Assembly: GCF_022378335.1 (NCBI RefSeq)
Contig: NZ_JAIQCI010000046.1
Coordinates: 1-47,107 of the forward strand
DNA: 47,107 bases
From: Croceicoccus hydrothermalis
Lineage (GTDB): Bacteria; Pseudomonadota; Alphaproteobacteria; Sphingomonadales; Sphingomonadaceae
Direction of reading: 5' to 3'
Part shown: positions 24,651-34,197 of the stretch, one piece after another
How the letters are laid out: every line of letters begins with the position of its first letter
Numbering within the stretch: position 1 is the first letter of the stretch
Notes under the pieces: model-generated
Database searches by the model: none
Told to the model about the DNA's origin: nothing
Seen by the model: the letters and a program-made list of their open reading frames with translations, nothing else
Position numbers and translations under genes: made by a program

Positions 24651-26041
24651 AAACGATCGTTCACAATCCCTTCGACCGCTCGCCGATTGCAGAAGTAGCG
24701 CTTGTCGACTGGGCTCAAATCGATGAATGGCTGAATGAAGCGCAGTTGCTCCACCGCGACCGCCATGGCTGGCTTGCCGTGCACGAGCGTATCGCCATCC
24801 TCCGGCGGGCTGCGGATATCATGCGCGAACGAGCCGAGGATCTGGCTCTCCAGATCGTCAGGGAGGGCGGCAAACCCCTGGTCGATGCGCGCGTGGAAGC
24901 CAGTCGCGCAATCAACAGCGTCGACTTGTGCGTTCAGGCGCTCAGCGATGGCGGCGGTCACAAGATCCCCATGGACCTGACAGAAGCGGGTGCGGGAAGG
25001 ACGGCATATACATTCCGCGAACCGATCGGTCCTGTCGTGGCGATCTCGGCATTCAATCACCCCCTCAACCTGATCGTCCATCAGGTTGGACCGGCGGTAG
25101 CAGCCGGGTGCCCCGTTCTCATCAAGCCTGCGCTGGAAACGCCTCTGTCATGCCAGAGCTTCGTGAGCATTCTTCATGAAGCCGGCCTGCCCGAGGCCTG
25201 GTGCCGGTTCGCACCTTGCGGCAACGATATTGCCGAAAGAATGGTAACCGATCCGCGCACGGAGTTCTTCTCATTCATCGGTTCTGCGAAGATCGGCTGG
25301 ATGCTTCGCTCGAAGCTGGCGCCGGGAACCCGCATTGCTCTCGAGCACGGCGGCGCGGCGCCGGTAATCGTGGACAGCGGCGTGGAGCGCGCAGCAGTGA
25401 TCGCCTCGTTGCTCAAAGGCGGGTTCTATCATTCGGGTCAGGTCTGCGTTTCCGTGCAGCGCGTGTACGTCCCTGCTGCAGAATTGAAAGACTTCGCTCA
25501 TGACCTAAGGCGAGCTGCCGAAAAGCTGGTAGTTGGCGATCCCGCCGATGCTGAGACCCAATGCGGACCCCTGATCCGAACGGAGGAAGTTGACCGCGTC
25601 GAACGCTGGGTCGATGAAGCCATCGCAGCAGGAGGCACCCTGGTGTGCGGGGGAAGCCGTCTGAGTGACACTCTTTTCTCCCCGACCGTCATTGTCGATC
25701 CTCCCGAAAGTGCCAAGATATCCCGGGAAGAAATCTTCGGCCCCGTGATCTGCGTGTATGGCTATGACGATATCGACCTGGCTATCGAGCAGGCCAATGC
25801 CCTGCCTTACGCCTTTCAGGCCGCTGTATTCAGCGATCGGCTGTCAATCGCCAATCATTGCATACAGTCTCTGGCGGGATCGGCTGTGATGGTGAACGAC
25901 CATACGGCATTCCGCGTGGACTGGATGCCTTTTGCAGGGCTGCGCCGCTCCGGGCTTGGCGTCGGCGGGATCCCCTACACTATGGCGGATATGAGCATTG
26001 AAAAAATGGCCGTCTGGAACTGGCCTGCGGCGGCATCATAG
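24647..26041 (+). CDS. NAD(P)-dependent aldehyde dehydrogenase
   Basis: 464 residues from ATG 24647, complete. Asn137 in AFNHPL, Glu233 in ALEHGGAAPV and the nucleophile Cys267 in HSGQVCVSVQRV are in the expected places; EIFGPVICVYGYDD is the late signature. LEHGG replaces the more frequent LELGG. The start overlaps the stop of the acetolactate-synthase-like gene (ATGA), so both enzymes are made together and probably use consecutive intermediates; the aldehyde is unknown. No terminator with a T tract was found after it; a GTCGGCC/GGCCGAC inverted pair near 26090-26135 may serve. Confidence 0.88.
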   Translation: MKTIVHNPFDRSPIAEVALVDWAQIDEWLNEAQLLHRDRHGWLAVHERIAILRRAADIMRERAEDLALQIVREGGKPLVDARVEASRAINSVDLCVQALSDGGGHKIPMDLTEAGAGRTAYTFREPIGPVVAISAFNHPLNLIVHQVGPAVAAGCPVLIKPALETPLSCQSFVSILHEAGLPEAWCRFAPCGNDIAERMVTDPRTEFFSFIGSAKIGWMLRSKLAPGTRIALEHGGAAPVIVDSGVERAAVIASLLKGGFYHSGQVCVSVQRVYVPAAELKDFAHDLRRAAEKLVVGDPADAETQCGPLIRTEEVDRVERWVDEAIAAGGTLVCGGSRLSDTLFSPTVIVDPPESAKISREEIFGPVICVYGYDDIDLAIEQANALPYAFQAAVFSDRLSIANHCIQSLAGSAVMVNDHTAFRVDWMPFAGLRRSGLGVGGIPYTMADMSIEKMAVWNWPAAAS

Positions 26042-26178
26042 CCCGTTCGACAGACCCGGGATGGCGACACGGGCAGCTTCGCACTCGTCGGCCTTTCCCG
26101 AAGTTAAGTCTCTTATGGGCGGCCGACAAAAGCCGTGCATTGGCGAGCCTGACCGAACTGGCGCACGAGGCGCGGACA

Positions 26179-26577
26179 TCAAGGCTCGGCGGTACCCGCA
26201 AGTGCATCGATGATGCGGCAATCGCCTACAGTGTCTTGCTCGCAGGCAGCGATCATACGCCCAAGTTCCGTCCGCAACGCCTCCAGGCTCGCGATCTTGC
26301 GCTCGACCTCGCCGAGATGGCTTCTGGCCAGAGCGTCGATGCCCGCGCAGGACCGGTCGGCATCATCGGAGAGATCGAGCAATTCCCTGATGCGTGCCAT
26401 GGAGAAGCCGAGATCACGCGCGCGCCGTATGAAGTTAAGGCGCGCTTCCTCTGCTGGTCCATAATCGCGATAATTGGCCCGCGTGCGTGGAGGGGCAGCG
26501 AGGATACCCTCACGCTCGTAGAAGCGGATTGTTTCGGATTTGACGCCGGTTATCCGGGCAAGTTGACCAATTCTCAT
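26179..26577 (-). CDS. MerR-family regulator of divalent metals (CadR/ZntR type)
   Basis: 132 residues. The winged HTH is MRIGQLARITGVKSETIRFYE with YEREGILAAPPRT, the coupling region IRRARDLGFSMARIRELL. Metal-site cysteines lie at 77 (DRSCAG), 112 and 120 (ACEQDTVGDC). A Cys at position 77 together with the two C-terminal Cys is the pattern of sensors for Zn, Cd, Pb or Co, while Cu(I) sensors have Ser there. The gene is divergent from the short CDF protein at 26653, and the 75-bp gap holds a perfect MerR-type operator. It should activate that CDF gene and repress itself. Which metal is sensed cannot be settled from sequence. Confidence 0.9.
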   Translation of the reverse strand: MRIGQLARITGVKSETIRFYEREGILAAPPRTRANYRDYGPAEEARLNFIRRARDLGFSMARIRELLDLSDDADRSCAGIDALARSHLGEVERKIASLEALRTELGRMIAACEQDTVGDCRIIDALAGTAEP

Positions 26578-26595
26578 GACAAAGGCTCCTGCCGC

Positions 26596-26626
26596 TTGAC
26601 CTTGTAGTTACTACAAGGTGCATAGG
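26596..26626 (+). promoter_or_regulatory. MerR-type promoter with perfect dyad
   Basis: The -35 box TTGACC (26596-26601) is separated by 19 bp from a weak -10 box CATAGG (26621-26626). The spacer is overlapped by the perfect inverted repeat ACCTTGTAG / CTACAAGGT (26599-26607 and 26611-26619, centre TTA). The long spacer and dyad are diagnostic of MerR-family activation, here for the CDF gene starting at 26653. Confidence 0.88.
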
Positions 26627-26652
26627 GCGGATCGACGCAAGGAGTCGAGTAA

Positions 26653-27270
26653 ATGGGAAAGACCTGCTGCGGCCCCGATGAGGCCGGTGCAAACAACAAC
26701 GATCCGACATGGCGGCGCATTCTGTGGATCGCACTGGGCCTTAATGCAATCATGTTCGGCGTGGAGATCGTGGCAGGCATTGCTGCGGATTCGCGCGCCT
26801 TGCAGGCCGACGCGCTCGACTTTCTCGGTGATGCGGCAAACTATGCTATCAGTCTCGGTGTAGCGGGGATGGCGCTCGTCTGGCGCGCGCGTGCGGCTCT
26901 CGTAAAGGCGGCGACCATGCTGGCTTTCGGCCTGTGGGTGCTCGGCTCGGCCATCTGGGGTTTCTTTGTCGGGGCGTCGCCCGACCCGGGAACGATGGGC
27001 GCCATCGGTTCTCTTGCTCTGGCGGTAAATCTCGCCGTCGCCGCGATGCTGTTCCGGTATCGCTCGGGCGATGCGAACATGCGCTCGGTGTGGATCTGTT
27101 CGCGCAACGACGCGATCGGTAATATCGCCGTGCTGGCGGCAGCGATTGGCGTTTTCGGCACCGGCCGTGCGTGGCCCGATCTGGTTGTGGCGAGCATCAT
27201 GGCAGGACTGGCGGTGTGGGGAAGTGCCGAAGTCTCCAAACAGGCCCGTGGCGAACTGCGCTCTACCTAA
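26653..27270 (+). CDS. Short cation diffusion facilitator-like protein under MerR control
   Basis: 205 residues. It starts with a CCGPDE cysteine motif, then has about six membrane segments: ADALDFLGDAANYAISLGV in TM2 with Asp/Asp at the metal site and SVWICSRNDAIGNIAVLAAA in TM5 with Asn-Asp. As in the protein at 20469, the C-terminal cytoplasmic domain of normal CDF exporters is missing; the sequence ends soon after TM6 (VSKQARGELRST). Because it has a dedicated divalent-metal MerR regulator and a textbook operator, it is very probably functional in metal export. A GGAG site precedes the ATG by 11 bp. Confidence 0.85.
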   Translation: MGKTCCGPDEAGANNNDPTWRRILWIALGLNAIMFGVEIVAGIAADSRALQADALDFLGDAANYAISLGVAGMALVWRARAALVKAATMLAFGLWVLGSAIWGFFVGASPDPGTMGAIGSLALAVNLAVAAMLFRYRSGDANMRSVWICSRNDAIGNIAVLAAAIGVFGTGRAWPDLVVASIMAGLAVWGSAEVSKQARGELRST

Positions 27271-27271
27271 A

Positions 27272-27303
27272 CTCCAGCATATCCCCGCGATCGGGGGTTG
27301 GAG
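27272..27303 (+). terminator. Hairpin after the short CDF gene
   Basis: CTCCA (27272-27276) and CCCC (27283-27286) can pair with GGGG (27293-27296) and TGGAG (27299-27303). There is no T tract after it, so termination is uncertain. Confidence 0.35.
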
Positions 27304-27331
27304 GAAATACATTTCCGTCTACACGCTGCTA

Positions 27332-27348
27332 TTGCGGATTAATTGCAA
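27332..27348. promoter_or_regulatory. Fur-like box upstream of the iron permease
   Basis: TTGCGGATTAATTGCAA has near-palindromic arms (TTGC..GCAA) around an AT-rich centre. It resembles alphaproteobacterial Fur sites of the TTGCGAAT-ATTCGCAA kind. It lies 19 bp before the start codon of the cytochrome c-FTR1 gene, which suits iron-dependent repression. Confidence 0.5.
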
Positions 27349-27366
27349 CAGATATAGAGACCCCTC

Positions 27367-29319
27367 ATGCATCGCATCGTCTCCGCCACCGTCCATCCGG
27401 CACTGCGGCTCATTCTGCTGGCGCTTGCGCTGTGTCTGTCCGTCACCGCGAACGCGGAAGAACCCGACGTGCGAACCACCTGGCGTCTGCTCGATTATAT
27501 CGCGGTCGACTACGCCTCCGCCGTTTCCGAGGGACGTGTTGCCGACGAATTCGAATATCGCGAAATGGTGGAGTTTTCCGATGTCGTGGCGCGGCAGATC
27601 GCTGCATTGCCGGATACTAAAGACAATCAAGCACTCATCCGCCGATCGGACCAGCTGCGAGCTCTGATCGCCAATAAGGAACCCGCCGAGCGAGTTGGGC
27701 GCTTAGCGCGCGCGCTGGCAGCCTCGTTGCTGACAGCCTACCCGGTTCCGCTTGCCCCTTCGCAAGCGCCCGACCTTGACCGCGCCCGCACTCTCTTCGC
27801 GCAGAACTGCGCCTCGTGTCACGGCGCCGCCGGAAGTGCGCCACCGGCCGCAATGCAGGCACTTGATCCCCCGCCGATCGACTTCACCGATATCGACCTG
27901 GCGCGGCAGCGCAGTGCGTTCGGGCTTTACCAGGTCATCACGCAAGGGCTGGAAGGAACGTCCATGGCCAGCTTCGCATCGCTGTCCGACGAGGATCGCT
28001 GGGCGCTTGCATTCCATGCCGGCAGCATTGCTTTTGAAGATGTGGCCAAGGGCGAGCGTATTTGGCGGGAAGATGATGGCATACGCAAGCTTGTCCACGA
28101 TCTCGAGACGCTCGCCGCGCTCACACCGGAAAGTCTGGCCGAGCAGATCGGCGAGGACCGTGCGCTCGCCGTCATGGCCTATCTTCGCGCCAATCCCGAT
28201 GCGGTGGGACAGGCAAATGACGCAGGTTCGCTCGCCTTCGTTCGCGATACGCTCGATCGCAGCCTGTCAGCTTATCGGGCTGGCAACCGAGAGGAAGCGC
28301 GGCAGCTTGCCCTGTCTGCCTATCTCGACGGGTTTGAACCCCTGGAGGCCCTCCTGGCAACGCGCGATGGCGGTTTGATGCGGGAGGTAGAACAGGCGCT
28401 CGGGCAATTCCGGGCCGGAATAGAGTCCGGTGCGAATCCATCCGAACTACAGCAACTAAGGGCTCGCATCGATAGTCTGCTGGCAAGAGCCGAGGAAGCG
28501 TTGGCTCCTGAGGCGGCCAGCGAAATCTCGACCTTTCTCGGGGCGTTCACCATTCTCCTGCGCGAGGGGATCGAAGCAATTCTGGTTGTGATCGCCATGA
28601 TCGCCTTTGTGAAAAAGTCGCAGCGCTCCGAGGTATTGCCCTATATCCATGGTGGGTGGATCGCTGCTCTTTTCGCAGGTGTCGCCACCTGGGTCGTAGC
28701 AACCTACTTCGTAAGCATCAGCGGGGCGAGCCGCGAGATGACCGAAGGGATCGGCGCGCTGCTTGCGGCTGTCATTCTCGTATCGGTCGGGATCTGGATG
28801 CATGGCAAATCCCAGGCCGAGGAATGGCGGCGCTATATCCAGGAAAAAATGGGCAAGGCGCTTTCGCGCGGATCGGCATGGTTTCTCTTTGGTCTTGCAT
28901 TCGTGGTCGTCTACCGGGAAGCGTTCGAGACTATCCTGTTCTACGCTGCCCTGTGGAACCCGCAGAGCAGCGGCATCATACTGGCAGGTGCCTTGTCCGC
29001 AGTAGCGCTGCTGGCGCTCATTGCATGGGCCATGCTGCGCTACAGCCGCAAACTGCCGATCACCCAGTTCTTCCGCTACAGTGCTATCCTGATTGCGATC
29101 CTTGCGGTCATTCTCGCGGGCAAGGGCGTGGGCGCTTTCCAGGAGGCCGGAGTTCTTTCCGCCACTTTCATTGCCGGCTTGCCGCGCCTCGCCGAACTCG
29201 GCTTCTTCCCGACTGTCGAGACGATCGGCGCGCAATTGCTCACGCTGCTGGCCCTGATTGCCGGATTTCGGGTAAGTCGATCACCATCGGGACCGCAGCC
29301 GGCAGCTGTCGAGGGATAG
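27367..29319 (+). CDS. FTR1-family iron permease with N-terminal cytochrome c domain
   Basis: 650 residues. A signal peptide (LRLILLALALCLSVTANA) leads to a periplasmic part with one heme c site CASCH at residues 148-152 and an axial-Met region TSMASF. Residues about 385-645 are the FTR1 membrane domain with seven helices and the two iron motifs REGIE and REAFE. In Fe(III) permeases of this family an oxidase or electron carrier oxidises Fe(II) for uptake, so the fused cytochrome probably takes the electrons. The multicopper oxidase at 32211 is a possible partner, as FTR1 systems often need one; that is inference. Convergent with the membrane protein at 29337, only 17 bp apart. Confidence 0.9.
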   Translation: MHRIVSATVHPALRLILLALALCLSVTANAEEPDVRTTWRLLDYIAVDYASAVSEGRVADEFEYREMVEFSDVVARQIAALPDTKDNQALIRRSDQLRALIANKEPAERVGRLARALAASLLTAYPVPLAPSQAPDLDRARTLFAQNCASCHGAAGSAPPAAMQALDPPPIDFTDIDLARQRSAFGLYQVITQGLEGTSMASFASLSDEDRWALAFHAGSIAFEDVAKGERIWREDDGIRKLVHDLETLAALTPESLAEQIGEDRALAVMAYLRANPDAVGQANDAGSLAFVRDTLDRSLSAYRAGNREEARQLALSAYLDGFEPLEALLATRDGGLMREVEQALGQFRAGIESGANPSELQQLRARIDSLLARAEEALAPEAASEISTFLGAFTILLREGIEAILVVIAMIAFVKKSQRSEVLPYIHGGWIAALFAGVATWVVATYFVSISGASREMTEGIGALLAAVILVSVGIWMHGKSQAEEWRRYIQEKMGKALSRGSAWFLFGLAFVVVYREAFETILFYAALWNPQSSGIILAGALSAVALLALIAWAMLRYSRKLPITQFFRYSAILIAILAVILAGKGVGAFQEAGVLSATFIAGLPRLAELGFFPTVETIGAQLLTLLALIAGFRVSRSPSGPQPAAVEG

Positions 29320-29336
29320 GAGATCCCGGTTTGCGA

Positions 29337-29813
29337 TCAGCGGGGTCCGGTGCCGAGACGGCGCGCGAGCCACAAGGTGGCCGTGGGAACCGCGACCCAC
29401 ATCACGATCGGTACCAGGCCGATTTTGGTCCCGGGCACAAGCGGCATGATTGCACTATAGGACCACCCCCAGTCGGCACCGACAGCCAGCACTTCGACCA
29501 TGGCAGTAATGGCCAGGCCGATTCCCAGGAACACGACAAAACGCGAGATCGGCCAGTCTACGAGCCACGGCGTTTTACCACTGCCGACAGAGGCGCCGAG
29601 ATAAGCGGCCACCATGATCCCGGCATCGCCGAACGAGGCCAGGCCGCAGCGACGTGCTGCCTCGGCAGGCGACAGACCTCCCGACTGGTAGAAAGGAAGC
29701 TGGAGCATCTCCCAGGCGAAAGCGATGAGAATTCCGAAGATGGCGATCCAGAGTGCGGGATGCGCACCGCGCCATTCGCGCGATTCCTCAGAGATTTGGT
29801 CCTGATCCTGCAT
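29337..29813 (-). CDS. Small membrane protein at the end of the copper operon
   Basis: 158 residues from ATG 29813, with about four membrane segments (LWIAIFGILIAFAWEMLQLP, a second at about residues 55-75, FVVFLGIGLAITAMVEVLAV, VPIVMWVAVPTATLWLARRL). I do not recognise a named family. WEMLQLPFY with Met and Glu inside the first helix could be metal-related, but this is weak. The frame is open further upstream and overlaps the copA end; AGGAG about 13 bases before ATG 29813 supports this start. It follows copA by 44 bp and is the last gene of the leftward operon. Confidence 0.65.
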   Translation of the reverse strand: MQDQDQISEESREWRGAHPALWIAIFGILIAFAWEMLQLPFYQSGGLSPAEAARRCGLASFGDAGIMVAAYLGASVGSGKTPWLVDWPISRFVVFLGIGLAITAMVEVLAVGADWGWSYSAIMPLVPGTKIGLVPIVMWVAVPTATLWLARRLGTGPR

Positions 29814-29857
29814 CGTCTGATTCGTCACTCCTGCGATCTCCGTCCCGTCCCCATCGC

Positions 29858-32197
29858 TCAGGTATCGAATTTGGGAAGAGCGAGGCCGCGCAGGCGCAGG
29901 GCGTTGCCGATCACCGATACCGAAGACAGGCTCATCGCTGCGGCCGCGATCATCGGGTTCAAAAGCAACCCGGTCCATGGATAGAGGACACCTGCTGCGA
30001 CCGGTATGCCGAGCGCATTATACGCAAAGGCAAAGAACAGGTTCTGCCTGATGTTGCGCATAGTGGCCCGAGACAGGACGAGCGCCTGAACAACACCGAC
30101 GAGGTCGCCGCGCACCAATGTCACGCCCGCGCTTTCGATCGCGACATCGGTACCCGTTCCCATCGCGATGCCGACATGCGAAGCGGCAAGCGCGGGTGCG
30201 TCGTTTATGCCGTCGCCGGCCATAGCGACCCGGCGACCCTCGCTCTTCAACTGCTCGATCTTGCGATGTTTGTCCTCGGGCGAGACGTTCGCTTCGACTT
30301 CGTCGATACCGACCTGGCTTGCTACCGCACGCGCGGTGGCTTCGCTGTCGCCGGTAAGCATCACGATCTTGATGCCGCGCTCATGCAACGCGGCAATAGC
30401 GGTGCGGATGGTTGCCTTGATCGGATCGGCGACCGCGATAAGGCCTGCCGGTGCCCCGTCCACGGCCACGAACATCACCGTCTGTCCGAGGCTTCGGCCT
30501 TCGTCCGCCGTTGACCGCCAGCCTTCTTCGAGCGCCCCTATACGCTCCATCATCTTTTCATTCCCGATCGCGACCAGGCGCTTGTCGACATTTGCCTGGA
30601 TACCTTCGCCGGTCACGGATTCGATATCGGAAGCGTCGAGAATGGCAGCGCCCCTGTTTTGAGCCCCTTCCACGATCGCGTGGGCGAGCGGATGCTCGCT
30701 TCCTCTCTCAACGGCAGCGACAAGGCTCAGCAATTCCTGCTCGTCGAAATTTGGCTGCGGTTTTACGTCGACAAGATCAGGCTTGCCCCGGGTCAGCGTT
30801 CCGGTCTTGTCGACGACCAGCGTATCGATCTTTTCCAGCGTTTCGAGCGCTTCGGCGTTCTTGATCAGGATCCCGTGCTGCGCGCCCTTGCCGGTACCGG
30901 TCATGATCGACATCGGCGTCGCCAGTCCGAGCGCGCAGGGACACGCGATGATCAGAACGGCGACCGCGTTGACGAGCGCGTAGGCAAGGGCCGGTGCCGG
31001 TCCCCAGATGGCCCAGACGACAAAACTCACGATAGCGACAAGGACGACGATGGGTACGAACCATCCGGTGACCTGGTCGGCGAGCCGCTGGATCGGTGCC
31101 CGGCTGCGCTGCGCCTCCGCCACCATCTGCACGATCTTCGAGAGCATGGTGTCCGCGCCGACCTGCGTCGCGCGCATGGTGAAGCTGCCGGTCTGGTTGA
31201 CAGTGCCCCCGATTACCTGATCGCCCGCGCTTTTCTTGACGGGAATGGGCTCGCCACTGATCATGGATTCGTCGATGGCACTGCTTCCATCCTCGAGCGT
31301 GCCATCGACGGGGACCTTGTCGCCCGGACGCACGCGCAGAAGGTCCCCAGACGTCAATTCATCAAGCGGAACTTCGCGCTCGTCCCCGCGACCGAAAATC
31401 TTCATCGCGGTCGGGGGCGCGAGCTCGAGAAGCGCCCGCAAGGCGCTCGATGTGGATCCGCGCGCCTTGAGTTCGAGCACCTGCCCGAGCAGCACGAGGG
31501 TCGTGATAACCGCTGCTGCCTCGTAATAGACGCCGACCCGGCCCGCATGATCGCGGAAAGCCTCGGGAAAGATGTCCGGGGCGAGGGTTGCCACAAGGCT
31601 GAACAGATAAGCGATGGCAACGCCGAAGCCGATCAGGGTGAACATGTTGAGGTTCATGGTTCGGACTGATTGCAGCGCGCGGGTGAAGAAGGGCCAGCCG
31701 CCCCAAAGCACCACCGGAGTGGCCAGCAGAAGCTGCAGCCACTGCGCGGAAGCGGGTTCGATGATCTGATCGAACGGTCGCGACGGGATCATGTCGCCCA
31801 TCGCATAAGCGAAGAGCGGCAGGGTGAAGAGCGCGCTCCACCAGAACCTTCGCCGCATGTCGACCAGTTCGGGATCGGGACCCTCGTTCAAGGTGACCGT
31901 TTCGGGTTCGAGGGCCATCCCGCATATCGGGCAGGAGCCCGGCCCCGGCTGCCGGATCTCCGGATGCATCGGACAGGTGTATATCGTACCTTCCGGGACA
32001 TCCTCGACAGCATCGAGGTGCGCCTTTGAAAGATACATCTCCGGATCCGCGCGGAACTTGTCGAGGCAGCGCGAGGAGCAGAAGTAATGGTCGCCACCCT
32101 TGTGTCGATCGATGAAGCGGGCGCCGTCCATCTTCACGCTCATTCCGCAAACGGGGTCGGTCGCCGTACCCTCGATCGCATTGTGCCCATCGCTCAT
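29858..32197 (-). CDS. copA: Copper-exporting P1B-type ATPase with YHS and HMBD N-terminal domains
   Basis: 779 residues. The N-terminus carries a YHS domain (TDPVCGMSV ... [10 protein letters not shown]) and then the heavy-metal-binding segment [20 protein letters not shown] with GMALEP, in place of the classical CxxC ferredoxin-like domains. The ATPase core is complete: [16 protein letters not shown] (CPC), [36 protein letters not shown] in TM7 and [15 protein letters not shown] in TM8 are the Cu(I) (P1B-1) signatures. It pumps Cu(I) from the cytoplasm to the periplasm, where the multicopper oxidase and CusCBA take over. It starts 14 bp after the multicopper oxidase stop in the same operon. 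Confidence 0.92.
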   Translation of the reverse strand: MSDGHNAIEGTATDPVCGMSVKMDGARFIDRHKGGDHYFCSSRCLDKFRADPEMYLSKAHLDAVEDVPEGTIYTCPMHPEIRQPGPGSCPICGMALEPETVTLNEGPDPELVDMRRRFWWSALFTLPLFAYAMGDMIPSRPFDQIIEPASAQWLQLLLATPVVLWGGWPFFTRALQSVRTMNLNMFTLIGFGVAIAYLFSLVATLAPDIFPEAFRDHAGRVGVYYEAAAVITTLVLLGQVLELKARGSTSSALRALLELAPPTAMKIFGRGDEREVPLDELTSGDLLRVRPGDKVPVDGTLEDGSSAIDESMISGEPIPVKKSAGDQVIGGTVNQTGSFTMRATQVGADTMLSKIVQMVAEAQRSRAPIQRLADQVTGWFVPIVVLVAIVSFVVWAIWGPAPALAYALVNAVAVLIIACPCALGLATPMSIMTGTGKGAQHGILIKNAEALETLEKIDTLVVDKTGTLTRGKPDLVDVKPQPNFDEQELLSLVAAVERGSEHPLAHAIVEGAQNRGAAILDASDIESVTGEGIQANVDKRLVAIGNEKMMERIGALEEGWRSTADEGRSLGQTVMFVAVDGAPAGLIAVADPIKATIRTAIAALHERGIKIVMLTGDSEATARAVASQVGIDEVEANVSPEDKHRKIEQLKSEGRRVAMAGDGINDAPALAASHVGIAMGTGTDVAIESAGVTLVRGDLVGVVQALVLSRATMRNIRQNLFFAFAYNALGIPVAAGVLYPWTGLLLNPMIAAAAMSLSSVSVIGNALRLRGLALPKFDT

Positions 32198-32210
32198 CTG
32201 TCGTTCTCCC

Positions 32211-33752
32211 CTAACTGGCCGTGACCACGAACTGCCCCATCATGCCTGCGTCCTCGTGCTCGAGGATATGACAGTGATACATGTAGGGAGTGTCGGGATC
32301 GGTATTCTCTTCGAACCGTAGCAGCAGCCTGACCTGTTCACGCGGGTTGACGATAACGGTGTCCTTGAAGCCCGCCTCTTCCGCCCGCGGAGGCCGGCCG
32401 TCCCGGTCGAGCAAGCGGAACTGCACGTTATGAATATGAAAGGGATGCGCCATCATCGATGCGTTGGCGATTTCCCATATTTCCCACTGACCCACCGGTA
32501 CGCGCTGATTGATGACATCCATGTCCATGGTCTGGCCGTTGATCGACATACCCCGACCCATCATGCCCATATCGAGTACGAAACGGCGGCTGCGAACGGC
32601 GAGCGAGGGGTCTGGCGCGGCTAGCGCGGCGAGGGTGGGCGGGAGCATCACTGGAGTCGACGAGCCGGAGGGGCGCATATCGAGGATGGAAAATGTGCGG
32701 CCCTGCCTCTCGCGACCGGTCCGGTTTCCCATCATTCCGCCGCCCATCATACCCCCGCCTTGCCCGCCCATCATGCCCATGGCGTTAGCAGGGCTGCTGG
32801 CAATCAGCCGGAGCGGGCGCCCTTCGGAAAGATCGACGATCACTTGTGCGCGTTCGCCTGGGGCAAGGGTAAGACTGCGAACCTCGCTTGGCGCGGCAAG
32901 CAGGCCGCCATCGCTTGCGATGAGTTGCATCGGACGATCACCTTCGAGCGAGAAGGTGTAGAACCGCGCATTCGATCCATTGAGAAGCCGCAGGCGCAGC
33001 GGACCGGCGGCGGCCTCGAAAACGGCATTGGCCGTTCCGTTCACATAGATGCGCTCACCCATCACCCCCATCATCCGCGAGTGCATGTCGAGCGGGTAAA
33101 CAAGGCGGCCCGAGCTGTCGATCACGCGATCCTGCACGACGAGCGGTATGTCATCTACACCGTACCGGCTCGGCAGATCGAGGCGATCCTCTTCCTCGTC
33201 GCGCACGTAGATCGGGGCAGCAAGTCCGGTATAGACCTGTGGTCCGGCCCGGCGATGCAGATGCGAATGATACCAGTATAACGAAGCGCGCTGGCGTATT
33301 TCGAAGGACGGGCTCCAGCGCTCGCCGGGCCGCACGAGCTGGTGCGGTCCGCCATCCGCTGTGGCGGGAAGTTCGAAACCATGCCAGTGGACAGTCGCGT
33401 CCTCGGCAAGCTTGTTGTCGATCTGAAAGCGAACCTGTTCGCCGCGGCGCATTTCGAGGGTGGGCCCGAGATAGGATGCATCGATGCCGATTGTCGGAGA
33501 CGGAGTGTCGGACACGAATTCTTTCTCGCCAGGTGTGAGGGAGAGGCGAAAGACACGCTCGCCCCGTTCGATCGTTCCGGCCTGTAGCCGAGGTATGGCA
33601 AGAGGTTTGCTTGCACCTGATCGATCGAGCGACATCCTGCTTTGCGTATCGCAGCCCAGCAGCGGCAGCGCCGCGAAACCCGTCGCCGCGAGACCGGCGC
33701 TCTTCATGAAATCGCGCCGATCCTGAAAGTTGGGCCTGTCGATATCGGGCAT
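32211..33752 (-). CDS. Tat-exported multicopper oxidase (CueO/CopA-oxidase type)
   Basis: 513 residues from ATG 33752. [20 protein letters not shown] is a Tat signal with a possible lipobox (LLGC). All copper motifs are there: [20 protein letters not shown] and [14 protein letters not shown] Met-rich insert ([18 protein letters not shown]) lies at about residues 355-375, and a further M(G)MMGRGM run follows, as expected for periplasmic Cu(I) oxidases. It oxidises Cu(I) to less toxic Cu(II) and perhaps Fe(II). An in-frame extension to 33809 would add 19 residues before the Tat signal and is not needed. It follows the CusF gene by 58 bp. Confidence 0.92.
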   Translation of the reverse strand: MPDIDRPNFQDRRDFMKSAGLAATGFAALPLLGCDTQSRMSLDRSGASKPLAIPRLQAGTIERGERVFRLSLTPGEKEFVSDTPSPTIGIDASYLGPTLEMRRGEQVRFQIDNKLAEDATVHWHGFELPATADGGPHQLVRPGERWSPSFEIRQRASLYWYHSHLHRRAGPQVYTGLAAPIYVRDEEEDRLDLPSRYGVDDIPLVVQDRVIDSSGRLVYPLDMHSRMMGVMGERIYVNGTANAVFEAAAGPLRLRLLNGSNARFYTFSLEGDRPMQLIASDGGLLAAPSEVRSLTLAPGERAQVIVDLSEGRPLRLIASSPANAMGMMGGQGGGMMGGGMMGNRTGRERQGRTFSILDMRPSGSSTPVMLPPTLAALAAPDPSLAVRSRRFVLDMGMMGRGMSINGQTMDMDVINQRVPVGQWEIWEIANASMMAHPFHIHNVQFRLLDRDGRPPRAEEAGFKDTVIVNPREQVRLLLRFEENTDPDTPYMYHCHILEHEDAGMMGQFVVTAS

Positions 33753-33810
33753 ATTCACCTGTTTTTGCGTGGGAGGCACCGGCGCAACCGAGCGCCTCCC
33801 ACCCTTCATG

Positions 33811-34197
33811 CTATCGCGGCGTTACCGAGGTAACGACGCTGCCTTCGGTTCCAGTACGAAATTTAAAGGCTATTCCCTCACCGACACTGACCTGTTCGAG
33901 GATTTGCGCGTCGGCTTCGAATGCCATGGTCATCGCGGGCCACCCGATACTTTCGACCGGACCATGCTCGATGGTCACAGTGCCCGCCTCGGAATCGATG
34001 GCTGTAACCGTTCCCTCCGCGCTGGCGCTCTGCTCGCCGCCGGTCTCCTCCGCCATCGGCATTTCGCCTGACATGGGCATGCTGTCCGAGTTCGCCATGT
34101 CGTCTGACATCATGGTCTCTGAGCTGTCGTCTGCAGCGTCGCAGGCTGCAAGCGCCAGCGGTGCCGCGAGCAGGATCATATAGGTTGGGGTACGCAT
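33811..34197 (-). CDS. cusF: CusF-like periplasmic copper-binding lipoprotein
   Basis: 128 residues. The N-terminus ([13 protein letters not shown]) is a lipoprotein signal with the lipidated Cys at residue 19. A Met/Asp/Ser-rich linker ([20 protein letters not shown]) comes next, then a CusF domain with [14 protein letters not shown], in which Trp and the two Met of WPAMTM are the Cu(I)/Ag(I) ligands. It hands metal to CusB/CusA in the periplasm. The start at 34197 overlaps the end of cusA by 22 bp, so its ribosome-binding site is inside cusA. The membrane-tethered form and long Met-rich linker differ from the free E. coli CusF. Confidence 0.88.
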   Translation of the reverse strand: MRTPTYMILLAAPLALAACDAADDSSETMMSDDMANSDSMPMSGEMPMAEETGGEQSASAEGTVTAIDSEAGTVTIEHGPVESIGWPAMTMAFEADAQILEQVSVGEGIAFKFRTGTEGSVVTSVTPR

